Origin: JAIVJG01 sp964236735
GTDB taxonomy: Bacteria > Acidobacteriota > Blastocatellia > Pyrinomonadales > Pyrinomonadaceae
Assembly (NCBI GenBank): GCA_964236735.1
Contig: CAXSFM010000007.1
Coordinates: forward strand, 1 to 64,000
Direction: 5' to 3'
Length of the DNA stretch: 64,000 nucleotides
The notes below the pieces were generated by a model. That model ran no database searches. It had not been told where the DNA came from and saw only the letters and a list, made by a program, of their open reading frames with translations. This document shows, piece after piece, positions 56,114 to 64,000 of this stretch (its first letter is position 1; every line of letters begins with the position of its first letter). A program made the translations under genes and the position numbers.

Positions 56114-57166
56114 ATGACAAAACGCGCGCTCATTACCGGCATCACCGGTCAGGACGGCTCGTTCTTAACCGAACTGCTGCTCGAAAAAGATTACGAAGTC
56201 TATGGCATCATCCGCCGCTCTTCTTCCTTTAATACCGACCGCATTGACCATCTCTATCAAGACCCGCACGAACAGGGCACGCGCCTGCGATTGGTCTATG
56301 GAGATTTGAACGATTCGAGCTCTCTGAATACCATTCTCAGGCAGGTGCAGCCCGATGAGATTTACAACCTCGGCGCGCAATCGCATGTGCGCGTCAGCTT
56401 CGACGTGCCGGAATATACGGGCGAGGTGACGGGGCTTGGAGCCGTCCGCCTGCTCGAAGCGATTCGCGAAGTGGGTTTAAGACCGAAGTTCTATCAAGCG
56501 TCTTCTTCTGAACTCTACGGTAAGGTGGTCGAGACGCCGCAGACCGAGACGACGCCCTTTTATCCGCGCAGCCCCTATGCGTGCGCGAAGGCTTACGCTT
56601 ACTGGATTACAGTCAACTACCGCGAGTCTTACAATCTCTTCGCGTGCAACGGCATTCTCTTCAACCACGAGAGCGAGCGGCGCGGCGAGACTTTCGTCAC
56701 GCGCAAAATTACGCGCGCCGCGACGCGCATCAAACTCGGCCTGCAGGACAAGCTCTATCTCGGCAATCTCGACGCGCGCCGCGACTGGGGGCACGCCAGA
56801 GACTACGTCGAGGCGATGTGGCTGATGATGCAGGTGGATGAGCCGGACGACTACGTCATCGCGACGGGCGAGACGCACTCGATACGCGAGTTCCTGGACG
56901 CGACCTTCGAGCATCTCGACCTCGACTGGAAACGCTACGTCGAGATTGATCCGCGCTACTTTCGACCGACGGAGGTTGATCTCTTGCTGGGCGATGCGTC
57001 GAAGGCGCGGCGCGTCCTTCGTTGGGAGCCGAAGGTTACTTTCAAAGAGTTGGCGCGCGTTATGGTCGAACATGATCTGGAACTGGCGCGACGCGAAGTC
57101 GCGATGCAGGAGTCCGTTGGAGAATCTGAACTGGCGGTTAAGTCCATGCGGTGGGGCGCGTCTTGA
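56114..57166 (+). CDS. gmd: GDP-mannose 4,6-dehydratase
   Basis: 350 residues. NADP-binding ALITGITGQDGSFLTELLL at the start, the Gmd-specific IIRRSSSFNTDRIDHLY, NLGAQSHVRVSF, the SDR catalytic YACAKAYAYW (Tyr and Lys), and FNHESERRGETFVTRKIT. It makes GDP-4-keto-6-deoxymannose, the substrate of the next gene (GDP-L-fucose synthase). A short intergenic gap (76 bases) separates them. Confidence 0.95.
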   Translation: MTKRALITGITGQDGSFLTELLLEKDYEVYGIIRRSSSFNTDRIDHLYQDPHEQGTRLRLVYGDLNDSSSLNTILRQVQPDEIYNLGAQSHVRVSFDVPEYTGEVTGLGAVRLLEAIREVGLRPKFYQASSSELYGKVVETPQTETTPFYPRSPYACAKAYAYWITVNYRESYNLFACNGILFNHESERRGETFVTRKITRAATRIKLGLQDKLYLGNLDARRDWGHARDYVEAMWLMMQVDEPDDYVIATGETHSIREFLDATFEHLDLDWKRYVEIDPRYFRPTEVDLLLGDASKARRVLRWEPKVTFKELARVMVEHDLELARREVAMQESVGESELAVKSMRWGAS

Positions 57167-57242
57167 TGAATAAGCCGGTCGGAACGAAGTTTATCCGCTA
57201 AACTCCCCGAAGTATCTTTCAAGCTTAAAGACACAAGGACGT

Positions 57243-60200
57243 ATGACATTTTCTCTGCCGGGCAAGCGCATCTGTGTGACGGGCGGCGGCGGCTTTCTCG
57301 GTCGTTGCGTCGTCGCGCAACTTCAGGCGCGCGGGTATGAACAGGTCTTCACGGTTCGCAAGAGCGAATACAATCTCGTGCGCGGCGAGGACGTGGAACG
57401 TCTCTATCAAGAGCAGCGACCCGAAGTCGTGATACACCTCGCGGCCATCGTCGGCGGCATTGGCGCGAACCGCGAAAATCCGGGCCTCTTCTTCTACGAG
57501 AATTTGATGATGGGCGCGCAGCTTATAGAGGGCGCGCGCCTGCACAAAATCGAAAAGTTCGTGCAGGTCGGAACCATTTGTTTTCCCCCGGGAACTAAGA
57601 TAAGCACGGTCGGTGGCGTAAAGCCTATATCATCTGTAGAGGTAGGAGACGTCGTAGTGGCGGACGATGGTACCCTCTGTTCCGTTTCAGAGAGTATGAG
57701 GCGTGATTTCCGTGGTGCCTTGAAGGCGATTAAAGTTCGTGGTCTTCCAGTTATGTCTGTCACCCCTGAACACCCTATTCTGGTGTCGGAAAGTGGTAAT
57801 GATGATCTCCGGTGGAAAAAGGCTAAGGATGTTCAACTCGGCGACTTTCTTCTATGCCCACGGCTTAATGTCTCGACCAAATATGACTTGGAGAATTTCG
57901 GCGCGGAACTCTGTGAGCTATTAGGTCTATATGTTGCCGAGGGCGGCACGTATTTAGCTGATACTGGTGAGAGGGGCAGTCGCGGACACGTTTATTTCTC
58001 CTTTGGTGAAGAGCCTGAGTTGATTGAGCATACCCTTAAACTGATGCTGAAATGCTTCAGTCTTGAGGGTAAAGTGCGAAAGATTCAGGGACAGGAAGGG
58101 TATCAAGTATCGTTCTATGACTTGGAAACTGCCAGATTCTTCACGCGGGAGTGTTACACGGCGGCCCCTTATCTATCATTTAACAAAAGAGTGCCTCCTT
58201 ATTTGCTGTTTCTGCCAAAGGCAAAACAAGCAGCCTTCCTGCGTGGTTATTTCAACGGCGACGGTTGCTACTCTACGAGCGCGGATCGACGTAAGATTAA
58301 TTTCACTACCGTATCTGATCAACTGGCGTGGCAAATTAAATCGTTGCTCGTAGAAATCGGCGTCTTCCCGCTGATGTACCTTAATAAGAAAGAGGGGGCA
58401 TCCACGATTCAAGGGAGAGAGGTGACCGTTAGGGACTCCTGGAGCATTTGGGTAAATGGAAATGAGCAGGTGTCTTACCTGCTCGATCTGATGAATGGTG
58501 ATGATCCTGACGAGCCATCTGGCTTCCGCTCGCGATGTCGCAGATTAGCACGTGGCTTTCTGACGCCTGTTTTAAGCGTGAGAGATGTCGAGTACGATGG
58601 TCCGGTCTTCAACATAGAGGTAGAGCAAACCCACACGTACGTGGCCAACGGCGTCGCAGTTCATAATTGCGCTTACCCGAAACACACACCCGTCCCGTTC
58701 CGTGAAGAGGAATTGTGGAACGGATACCCCGAAGAGACAAACGCCCCTTACGGCATCGCGAAGAAGGCTCTGCTCGTCCAGTCGCAGGCCTATCGCGACC
58801 AGTACGGCCTAAACTCGATCTACCTGCTTCCTGTAAATTTGTATGGTCCTTGTTTTTCCGGTGATACGGAGATACTCACTGTTCATGGCATAAAAAACAT
58901 TAAGGACGTAAAGGTCGGAGAGCGCGTCTATACCCTCAATCCCGAAACACACGAGGTCGAAATCGCTTCTGTCACGGCAACGCAACGCTCTCTGACAAGC
59001 GAGTTCTTCTGCTTCAAAGGTGTCGGCGTCGATTTTAAAGTAACGCCGGATCACAAGATGTACTATAAGACCAGCACCGGCTTCGTTAAACGGCAGGCAG
59101 AGTACTTTAGAAAACTAGCCGGTAAACAGTACGGGCAGATAGTCTTCGCGCATCATAGGGCAGAAGCGCCAAGGAGGGTTTTCTATCCGACACACGTCTC
59201 GCTCGAGCCATTCATTGATGCTCATCACTTAGTTTACCGCGACGAGCACTGTGTGAGGGATCACAGTCATTCTCACTCTAAGAAAGTTCCGTTCGTCTTC
59301 GAGCCACAGCCGTTCATGGACTTTCTCGGCTGGTACATTGCCGAAGGCTCCGTGGCAACAACTCAGGTGAGCAAAGGGGGGCGTCAGAGCACGGCTAGTC
59401 TCCCGATGGGACAGATCCGCATCGCACAGAGAAAACTACAAAATAGAGATAAATACGACCGCATTGACAGTACATTAGCTCGACTGCCAGTGCCCTACGG
59501 GAAGGATGACTATAGTTTCTTCTTTTCCTCTAGGCTATTCATCAACTTTATTGACGCCGAGGTGGGATTCGGCTCTCGCAATAAGAGAATTCCCCGCTTC
59601 GTTTTCGAAGCAGGTTTTCCACAGGACTTGAGGCAGGTGCTTTTCGACTCTTTGATGGCAGGGGATGGGCACAAAGATGGGCGAAGGTTTACAACAAGTT
59701 CGACTGGGCTGAAGGATGACTTCATCTGGCTTTGCTTCCTTTTGGGTAAAAAGGTCGGGCGAGTGACGCGGACAGGGGATGACTGCTGGAGAATCCATCT
59801 TAGACAATGGCGGATTAATAACTCCGTCAAGTACAAAGACATTACCGTCGAGACGGTTGAAAACGAACAAGTTTACTGTGTCACAACCGAGCGCAATAAC
59901 ATTATCTTCGCGGGAAGAAATAATAAATTCAACTGGATTGGACAGTGCGACAACTTTGACCCGGCCTCCTCGCACGTCATCCCCGCGCTCATCAAAAAAT
60001 GCGTGGACGCGCTCAAGACGGGCGCAGATCACATCGAGGTGTGGGGGACGGGCGCGGCGACGCGCGAATTTCTCTACGTCGAAGATGCGGCGGAAGGCAT
60101 CGTCCTCGCCACCGAATGCTACGACGGGCGCGAGCCGGTCAATCTCGGCGCGGGACGCGAGATTAGCATCCGCGAACTCGTCCGCGTGATCGCTGATGAA

Positions 60201-60425
60201 GTTGGCTTTCGCGGAGAGATTCGCTGGGACGAGACGAAGCCCGACGGGCAGCCGCGTCGTGCTCTCGACACTTCGCGCGCCGAGAGGTTGTTCGGCTTTC
60301 GCGCACGCACTGATTTCATCGAAGGCCTGCGCCAAACTGTCGAGTGGTACCGGAGGACGACGACAGCGGCGGCGACGAATGCCACGAGCGACGGAGAGGC
60401 GGCGACAACTACTGCGGCCAACTAG
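57243..60425 (+). CDS. fcl: GDP-L-fucose synthase interrupted by two inteins
   Basis: One continuous 1060-codon frame. Removing residues 113-475 and 537-901 leaves a 332-residue GDP-L-fucose synthase (3,5-epimerase/4-reductase). Extein 1 (1-112) has the Rossmann motif TGGGGFLG and AAIVGGIGAN. Extein 2 (61 residues) starts CAYPKHTP and has the catalytic APYGIAKK (Tyr, Lys), ending VNLYGP. Extein 3 (159 residues) starts CDNFDPASSHVIPAL with the catalytic His and has WGTGAATREFLYV. In E. coli the enzyme uses Ser107, Cys109, Tyr136, Lys140 and His179; the first intein sits directly before the Cys109 equivalent. The C-terminal tail is Thr/Ala low-complexity. Without splicing the enzyme cannot be active. 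It uses the gmd product. Confidence 0.93.
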   Translation: MTFSLPGKRICVTGGGGFLGRCVVAQLQARGYEQVFTVRKSEYNLVRGEDVERLYQEQRPEVVIHLAAIVGGIGANRENPGLFFYENLMMGAQLIEGARLHKIEKFVQVGTICFPPGTKISTVGGVKPISSVEVGDVVVADDGTLCSVSESMRRDFRGALKAIKVRGLPVMSVTPEHPILVSESGNDDLRWKKAKDVQLGDFLLCPRLNVSTKYDLENFGAELCELLGLYVAEGGTYLADTGERGSRGHVYFSFGEEPELIEHTLKLMLKCFSLEGKVRKIQGQEGYQVSFYDLETARFFTRECYTAAPYLSFNKRVPPYLLFLPKAKQAAFLRGYFNGDGCYSTSADRRKINFTTVSDQLAWQIKSLLVEIGVFPLMYLNKKEGASTIQGREVTVRDSWSIWVNGNEQVSYLLDLMNGDDPDEPSGFRSRCRRLARGFLTPVLSVRDVEYDGPVFNIEVEQTHTYVANGVAVHNCAYPKHTPVPFREEELWNGYPEETNAPYGIAKKALLVQSQAYRDQYGLNSIYLLPVNLYGPCFSGDTEILTVHGIKNIKDVKVGERVYTLNPETHEVEIASVTATQRSLTSEFFCFKGVGVDFKVTPDHKMYYKTSTGFVKRQAEYFRKLAGKQYGQIVFAHHRAEAPRRVFYPTHVSLEPFIDAHHLVYRDEHCVRDHSHSHSKKVPFVFEPQPFMDFLGWYIAEGSVATTQVSKGGRQSTASLPMGQIRIAQRKLQNRDKYDRIDSTLARLPVPYGKDDYSFFFSSRLFINFIDAEVGFGSRNKRIPRFVFEAGFPQDLRQVLFDSLMAGDGHKDGRRFTTSSTGLKDDFIWLCFLLGKKVGRVTRTGDDCWRIHLRQWRINNSVKYKDITVETVENEQVYCVTTERNNIIFAGRNNKFNWIGQCDNFDPASSHVIPALIKKCVDALKTGADHIEVWGTGAATREFLYVEDAAEGIVLATECYDGREPVNLGAGREISIRELVRVIADEVGFRGEIRWDETKPDGQPRRALDTSRAERLFGFRARTDFIEGLRQTVEWYRRTTTAAATNATSDGEAATTTAAN
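57579..58667 (+). mobile_element. Intein 1 with LAGLIDADG homing endonuclease
   Basis: 363 residues, from Cys1 (CFPPGTKI, block A) to the terminal VAVHN (block G, canonical His-Asn) followed by Cys+1 of the extein CAYPK. Block B is VTPEHPI at about 61-67 (Thr and His). Endonuclease motifs are LLGLYVAEG at 114-122 and FLRGYFNGDG at 220-229, and a block F-like FNIEVEQTHTYVANG precedes the end. All residues expected for self-splicing are present, and both endonuclease motifs keep an acidic residue. GC content is visibly lower than in the flanking exteins, consistent with horizontal origin. Confidence 0.93.
58851..59945 (+). mobile_element. Intein 2 with LAGLIDADG homing endonuclease and Gly-Gln end
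   Basis: 365 residues, from Cys1 (CFSGDTEI, block A) to NKFNWIGQ, followed by Cys+1 of the extein CDNFD. Block B is VTPDHKM at 64-70 (Thr, His). Endonuclease motifs are FLGWYIAEG at 158-166 and LFDSLMAGDG at 264-273. Block F is ENEQVYCVTTERNNIIFAG. The C-terminus is unusual: the penultimate residue is Gly rather than His and the last is Gln rather than Asn. Sequence outside the motifs does not resemble intein 1, so they look independently acquired. Confidence 0.9.
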
Positions 60426-60471
60426 ACTGTTTTCTGCGATGACCTAGACTTCTGCTGCGGCCAACTAGACT
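60412..60471 (+). repeat. Short direct repeat after the fucose synthase gene
   Basis: CTGCGGCCAACTAGACT occurs at 60412-60428 (spanning the stop codon) and again at 60455-60471, with a third partial CTAGACT between. It may be a small tandem duplication. No function is visible. Confidence 0.5.
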
Positions 60472-60545
60472 TTTATCACCGCGACGCTCAAGGAAACTCG
60501 TTTTCCCTTAGCGCAACTTCAAACAGACCTCGCCGCACACACGCT

Positions 60546-61919
60546 TTGCGTATCATCATCCTTAATCAGTTTTTCTATCCTGACCATTCCGCGACGAGCC
60601 AGTTGATGACCGACCTTGCCGAGAGCCTCGTCGGGCGTGGCATACAGGTGACGGCGCTGGCGGGACGTGGCCGCTACAACGGCATCGCGGGCGGCACACG
60701 ACTCGCGCCGCGCGAAGACTACAGGGGAGTGCGCGTCGAGCGCGCCCCGGCGACGAACTTCGGCAAAACTTCTGTCGCCGGACGGCTCGCCGATTACCTG
60801 ACCTTCTACTGCGGCGCGGCGTGGAAACTGATCACGCTCCCGCGCCACGATGTCGTGATGGCGCTCACTACGCCGCCGCTCATCGGGCTGCTCGCGCTCG
60901 CGGCCTGTCGCTTGAAGGGCATGAAGATGGTCGCGCTCGTGCAGGACATCTACCCGGACGTGGGCGTCGCGCTCGGCGCGTTCAAAGAGAAAAGTTTCTC
61001 GACGCGAGCGCTCGATAAGTTGAACCGGACGGTGCTCTCCGGCGCTGACCGCATCATCGTGCTCGGCGAGTGTATGCGCGAGCGTGTCGCCGCCAAGATG
61101 TCTGGACGGCGCGGCGACGGCGATGCGTTGGACAGGATAGATGTCATCCATAACTGGGCTGACGGCGAAAAGATTCGCCCGCTCACCGAGAGAGAAAGAA
61201 ATGCTTTCGCCGAAGAGCATGACCTCGCCGGAAAATTCGTCATTCAGTTTTCGGGAAACATGGGCCGGGTCAACGATTTCGACACTCCGCTTGAGGCCGC
61301 GCGCCTGCTCAACGATGAGGGGCGCACGGACATCCTCTTCCTCTTCATCGGCGACGGAGCGAAGGCTGTGGAGATCGCAGACTACGTGCGACGACACAAG
61401 TTGACGAACGTGCGCTTGCTGCCCTATCAGCCGCGCGAGACTCTGCTCTACAGTCTCGCCGCAGGGCACGCTCATCTCGTCACGCTGGCGCAAGGTCTCG
61501 CGGGCTTAAGCGTCCCGAGTAAAACTTACGGCGTGCTGGCCGCCGGGCGACCCGTGCTTTTCGTCGGCGATCCACGAAGCGACATCGCGCGCCTCGTCGC
61601 AGAGCACCATTGCGGCGCGGTGATCCCGATGGGTGAAGCGGCGCAACTGGCGAAGGTCATCCTTACATGGGCTGCCGCTCCGGCGTTGACGGCGAAGATG
61701 GGGATGGATGCGCGCGAGCTTTTCCTACGGCGTTTTGATCGCCCGCACGCCGTCGAGGCCTACGCTAGGAGCTTGTCCAAGTGTCTCGGCTCCGCGCCCT
61801 TCGCAGACGGGCGCGGACGTAGTGGCGATGATGACATGGTGGAAGATGATAGTGGCGGCGGCATTGGTGATGCCGCCACTCAGGCAAAGACGATGAGAGG
61901 AGAGCGCAAGTTGATATGA
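60546..61919 (+). CDS. WcaI-like glycosyltransferase (GT4)
   Basis: 457 residues from TTG. IIILNQFFYPDHSATSQLMTDLAESL is the signature opening of the colanic-acid WcaI type. VVMALTTPPLIGLLALAACR, VALVQDIYPDVGVALGA, FVIQFSGNMGRVNDFDTPLEA and LAQGLAGLSVPSKTYGVLAAGRPVLFV follow. In colanic acid synthesis WcaI is a fucosyltransferase, which fits the neighbouring gmd and fucose synthase. The last 40 residues are low complexity (Gly/Asp). Its stop overlaps the next start as ATGA. Confidence 0.88.
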   Translation: MRIIILNQFFYPDHSATSQLMTDLAESLVGRGIQVTALAGRGRYNGIAGGTRLAPREDYRGVRVERAPATNFGKTSVAGRLADYLTFYCGAAWKLITLPRHDVVMALTTPPLIGLLALAACRLKGMKMVALVQDIYPDVGVALGAFKEKSFSTRALDKLNRTVLSGADRIIVLGECMRERVAAKMSGRRGDGDALDRIDVIHNWADGEKIRPLTERERNAFAEEHDLAGKFVIQFSGNMGRVNDFDTPLEAARLLNDEGRTDILFLFIGDGAKAVEIADYVRRHKLTNVRLLPYQPRETLLYSLAAGHAHLVTLAQGLAGLSVPSKTYGVLAAGRPVLFVGDPRSDIARLVAEHHCGAVIPMGEAAQLAKVILTWAAAPALTAKMGMDARELFLRRFDRPHAVEAYARSLSKCLGSAPFADGRGRSGDDDMVEDDSGGGIGDAATQAKTMRGERKLI

Positions 61920-63532
61920 ATACTTACCTCACTTTGTTTCTGATCTCCCTTTCCGCGTCGCTCTTCGTGACGCCCGTCATACGCCGCCTCGCACAGCGAT
62001 TGGGCTGGGTGGACGTGCCCGAAAAGGACGGCAACGGGCGACGGATACACGGGATGCCCATCCCGCGTCTCGGAGGCGTCGCAGTCTTTTCATCGGTGAT
62101 GCTCGCGCTCGCGATCCTGCCGCTGCTGGACAATCTGGTGACGCGGGAATTAATCGGCGAATGGCGCGGATTGTTCGCCGTCCTGATCTCTTCCACACTC
62201 GTCTTTCTCTTCGGCGTCTATGATGATCTGAAGGGCGCGAGCGCGAAGTGGAAGTTCCTCGCACAGGGCGCGGCAGCCGTCCTGCTCTACTGTTTGGGCG
62301 GGCGCGTCGAGGCGTTGACGGTGCCCTTCTTCGGGTCGTTTCCGCTTCCGCCGGTCATCGGACTCATTGTCACGCTCGTGTGGTTGATCGGCATCAGTAA
62401 CGCCTTCAACCTCATTGACGGCATGGACGGACTCGCGACCGGAGCCTCGCTCTTCGCCGCGCTCGTCATGCTCGGCGTCTCTCTGGTCAACGGTCGCCCG
62501 CTCGTGACGGTCATCTCAATCGCGCTCGCGGGCGCGCTCATTGGATTCCTTCGTTACAACTTCAACCCGGCTTCGATCTTCCTCGGCGATTCGGGCGCGC
62601 TCTTCATCGGATTTCTGCTCGCGGCCCTCTCTCTGACGGGCGCGCAGAAGGCCTCGACTGTCGTCGCGGTCGCGATCCCGCTGATGGCGTTTGCGCTTCC
62701 CGTCATTGACACGGGCTTCGCTATCGTCCGTCGCTTCATCGGCGGCAAGCCTTTGTTTGAAGGTGACCGCGAGCACATCCATCATAAACTTTTAGAGCGC
62801 GGCTGGTCGCAGCGCAGAGTGGCCTTCGTTCTTTACGGCGCGTGCGCGTTCTTCGGACTGCTGGCGCTGCTTTTTACGAGCGACAGCGGCGGGGGAAAAC
62901 TGACCGGCCTCGTTTTGGTCATCACAGGTGCGGCGGTCATCCTCACCGCCGGGCGGCTCCGTTATCACGAGGCGGACGAAGTGCGCGCCGGACTCAAACG
63001 TAACTTCTCCGAGCGGCGCGTGCGCGCAGCCAACCACGTCCGCGTGCGACGCGCGAGCCACGCGCTCTCGAAGGCGCATTCCTTAGGCGATTTGCTCGCC
63101 GCCGTCCGCGATGTGCTCGAACTCGGCGAGTTCGTCTACGCCTCTGTGCAATTCGGTCGCGAGGGTGATTACGAGACGAGCGAGCGTGCGCTCTCATTAG
63201 AGAAGGGTCATCGCCCGGTTCAGGGCGCGGAGGTGCGTGGTGGTCTCATCTGCTGGGAATGGGAGCGCGGCGATGTGGAGGTCAGTGAGATTCTCGGCTC
63301 GCATTTATTCTGGACGCTGCGGCTGCCGCTCTCGACCGACACGGCGGGCTGGGGCTTCATCCACCTCTATCGCGAGTTCGGCGGCGACGATCTGCTGATA
63401 GATGTCAACTATCTGTGCAACCTCTTCCAGAAGGAATTGGCGCTGGCGGCTGAGAGGATTTTCACGGCGGCTTCGTCTTCCTCATCGAGTGAGCCGTCTG
63501 ATTATTCGTTGACTGCCGAAGTATCCGGCTGA
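61916..63532 (+). CDS. WecA/MraY-like undecaprenyl-phosphate sugar-1-phosphate transferase with C-terminal extension
   Basis: 538 residues. About ten membrane segments in the first 340 residues carry the family motifs: PRLGGVAVF, YDDLKGASAKWKFLAQG (Asp-Asp), NAFNLIDGMDGLATG, FLGDSGALFIGFLL and EHIHHKLLERGWSQRR. It would start glycan synthesis by moving a sugar-1-phosphate to undecaprenyl phosphate. Residues of about 350-538 form a soluble extension without an obvious family match (HALSKAHSLGDLLAAVRDVLEL, then LRLPLSTDTAGWGFIHLY, a GAF-like feel). Translationally coupled to the preceding glycosyltransferase. Confidence 0.9.
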   Translation: MNTYLTLFLISLSASLFVTPVIRRLAQRLGWVDVPEKDGNGRRIHGMPIPRLGGVAVFSSVMLALAILPLLDNLVTRELIGEWRGLFAVLISSTLVFLFGVYDDLKGASAKWKFLAQGAAAVLLYCLGGRVEALTVPFFGSFPLPPVIGLIVTLVWLIGISNAFNLIDGMDGLATGASLFAALVMLGVSLVNGRPLVTVISIALAGALIGFLRYNFNPASIFLGDSGALFIGFLLAALSLTGAQKASTVVAVAIPLMAFALPVIDTGFAIVRRFIGGKPLFEGDREHIHHKLLERGWSQRRVAFVLYGACAFFGLLALLFTSDSGGGKLTGLVLVITGAAVILTAGRLRYHEADEVRAGLKRNFSERRVRAANHVRVRRASHALSKAHSLGDLLAAVRDVLELGEFVYASVQFGREGDYETSERALSLEKGHRPVQGAEVRGGLICWEWERGDVEVSEILGSHLFWTLRLPLSTDTAGWGFIHLYREFGGDDLLIDVNYLCNLFQKELALAAERIFTAASSSSSSEPSDYSLTAEVSG

Positions 63533-63550
63533 AGCCAAGCCCTTAAACGT

Positions 63551-63677
63551 TATAGCGGCTTGTAATTGAGTGTGAACTCCGTCAGTACCGCGAGCGGTAG
63601 CGAGCGGGTCGAGCTATGGTATGCACACCCGCTCGCTACCGCTCGCGGTACTGATTATAAGGCTCTGCGCCAAAGGT
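63551..63677. repeat. MITE/REP-like element, copy 2 (inverted)
   Basis: Starts TATAGCGG (63551-63558) and contains the palindrome CAGTACCGCGAGCGGTAGCG... at 63583-63607 pairing perfectly with 63629-63653. Its outer parts match the reverse complement of copy 1 at 53849-53998 (GTGTGAACTCCGTCAGTACC on one side, CTCTGCGCCA on the other). It lies directly upstream of the UDP-glucuronate decarboxylase gene. Confidence 0.75.
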
Positions 63678-63709
63678 TCTACGATTGACGGAAAAGAGGA
63701 ACTAGAAGG

Positions 63710-64000
63710 ATGCGAATACTGGTCACGGGCGGCGCGGGCTTCATCGGTTCACATCTGTGCGAACGCCTGTTGGCGGAAGGCCACGAGGTCATCTGCCTCG
63801 ACAACTTCTTCACGGGGCGGCGCGAGAATGTCTCTCGACTGCTCGACGACAAACGCTTCGAGCTTTTGCGTCACGATGTCATCGAGCCGGTGCTGCTCGA
63901 AGTGGATCAGATTTACAATCTCGCTTGTCCCGCCTCGCCCGTGCATTACCAGTTCAACCCGGTCAAGACCGTCAAGACCAATGTCTTAGGCACGATCAAC
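63710..64000 (+). CDS. UDP-glucuronate decarboxylase (UDP-xylose synthase), 5' part
   Basis: The first 97 codons; the rest lies beyond the window. MRILVTGGAGFIGSHLCERL gives the NAD-binding motif, then CLDNFFTGRRENV, and FELLRHDVIEPVLLEVDQIYNLACPASPVHYQ, a string that is characteristic of UDP-glucuronate decarboxylases (UXS) among extended SDRs. GAGGA lies 9 bases before the ATG. The product, UDP-xylose, would be a donor for the glycan. The catalytic Tyr/Lys is outside the window. Confidence 0.88.
   Translation, partial: MRILVTGGAGFIGSHLCERLLAEGHEVICLDNFFTGRRENVSRLLDDKRFELLRHDVIEPVLLEVDQIYNLACPASPVHYQFNPVKTVKTNVLGTIN

Noticed and set aside
57243..60425. Reading the long fucose synthase frame as a fusion with Hedgehog/Hint-type or polymorphic-toxin domains
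   Set aside because: The Hint-like parts are internal, bounded by Cys1 and HN|C or GQ|C, and removing them restores a contiguous fucose synthase, which fits inteins better.

Overview
The window looks like a piece of an Acidobacteriota chromosome, most likely class Blastocatellia. This is an inference from gene content: paired secreted BNR/VPS10-like propeller proteins, a DUF5117-type zinc metalloprotease, a UPF0182 membrane protein, PqqD plus nucleotidyltransferase genes, high-GC housekeeping DNA and dispersed GTACCGCGAGCGG-type palindromes. No rRNA, tRNA, CRISPR array or intact insertion sequence was seen.

Left part (1-26.3 kb): mostly stand-alone secreted or membrane genes. They are two paralogous 11-repeat BNR proteins, a GNAT acetyltransferase, a DEDDh exonuclease, the metalloprotease, UPF0182, a small six-cysteine secreted protein, DUF423, a BON lipoprotein, a PqqD-like protein that ends in a knottin-like six-cysteine tail next to a nucleotidyltransferase-family gene, a 2128-residue surface protein with a C25 (gingipain-type) peptidase domain, and a PQQ-type sugar dehydrogenase lipoprotein. 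A 1.15-kb non-coding stretch (26.3-27.5 kb) holds several strong inverted repeats.

Right part (27.5-64 kb): a large exopolysaccharide/O-antigen-like locus read almost entirely on the + strand. It opens with an outer-membrane export protein (Wza type), a chain-length/tyrosine kinase protein (Wzc type) and an ABC exporter (Wzm/Wzt type). A visibly AT-richer block (about 32.5-48.4 kb) follows with glycosyltransferases, six SAM methyltransferases and a Wzy-like polymerase. The GC-rich end carries another glycosyltransferase, AsnB, a further glycosyltransferase, a carbamoyltransferase, GDP-mannose 4,6-dehydratase, GDP-L-fucose synthase, a WcaI-like glycosyltransferase, a WecA-like initiating phosphosugar transferase, and the start of a UDP-glucuronate decarboxylase cut by the window end. 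Together these would make GDP-fucose and UDP-xylose, build a heavily methylated and possibly carbamoylated glycan on undecaprenyl phosphate, and export it.

The standout observation is that the GDP-L-fucose synthase gene is interrupted by two separate in-frame inteins, each with a LAGLIDADG homing-endonuclease domain. One sits immediately before the catalytic cysteine and one before the conserved DNF loop. The second has a non-canonical Gly-Gln C-terminus. The PqqD/Tat-like/knottin-like fusion and a 150-bp MITE-like repeat present in two inverted copies are the next most interesting items.
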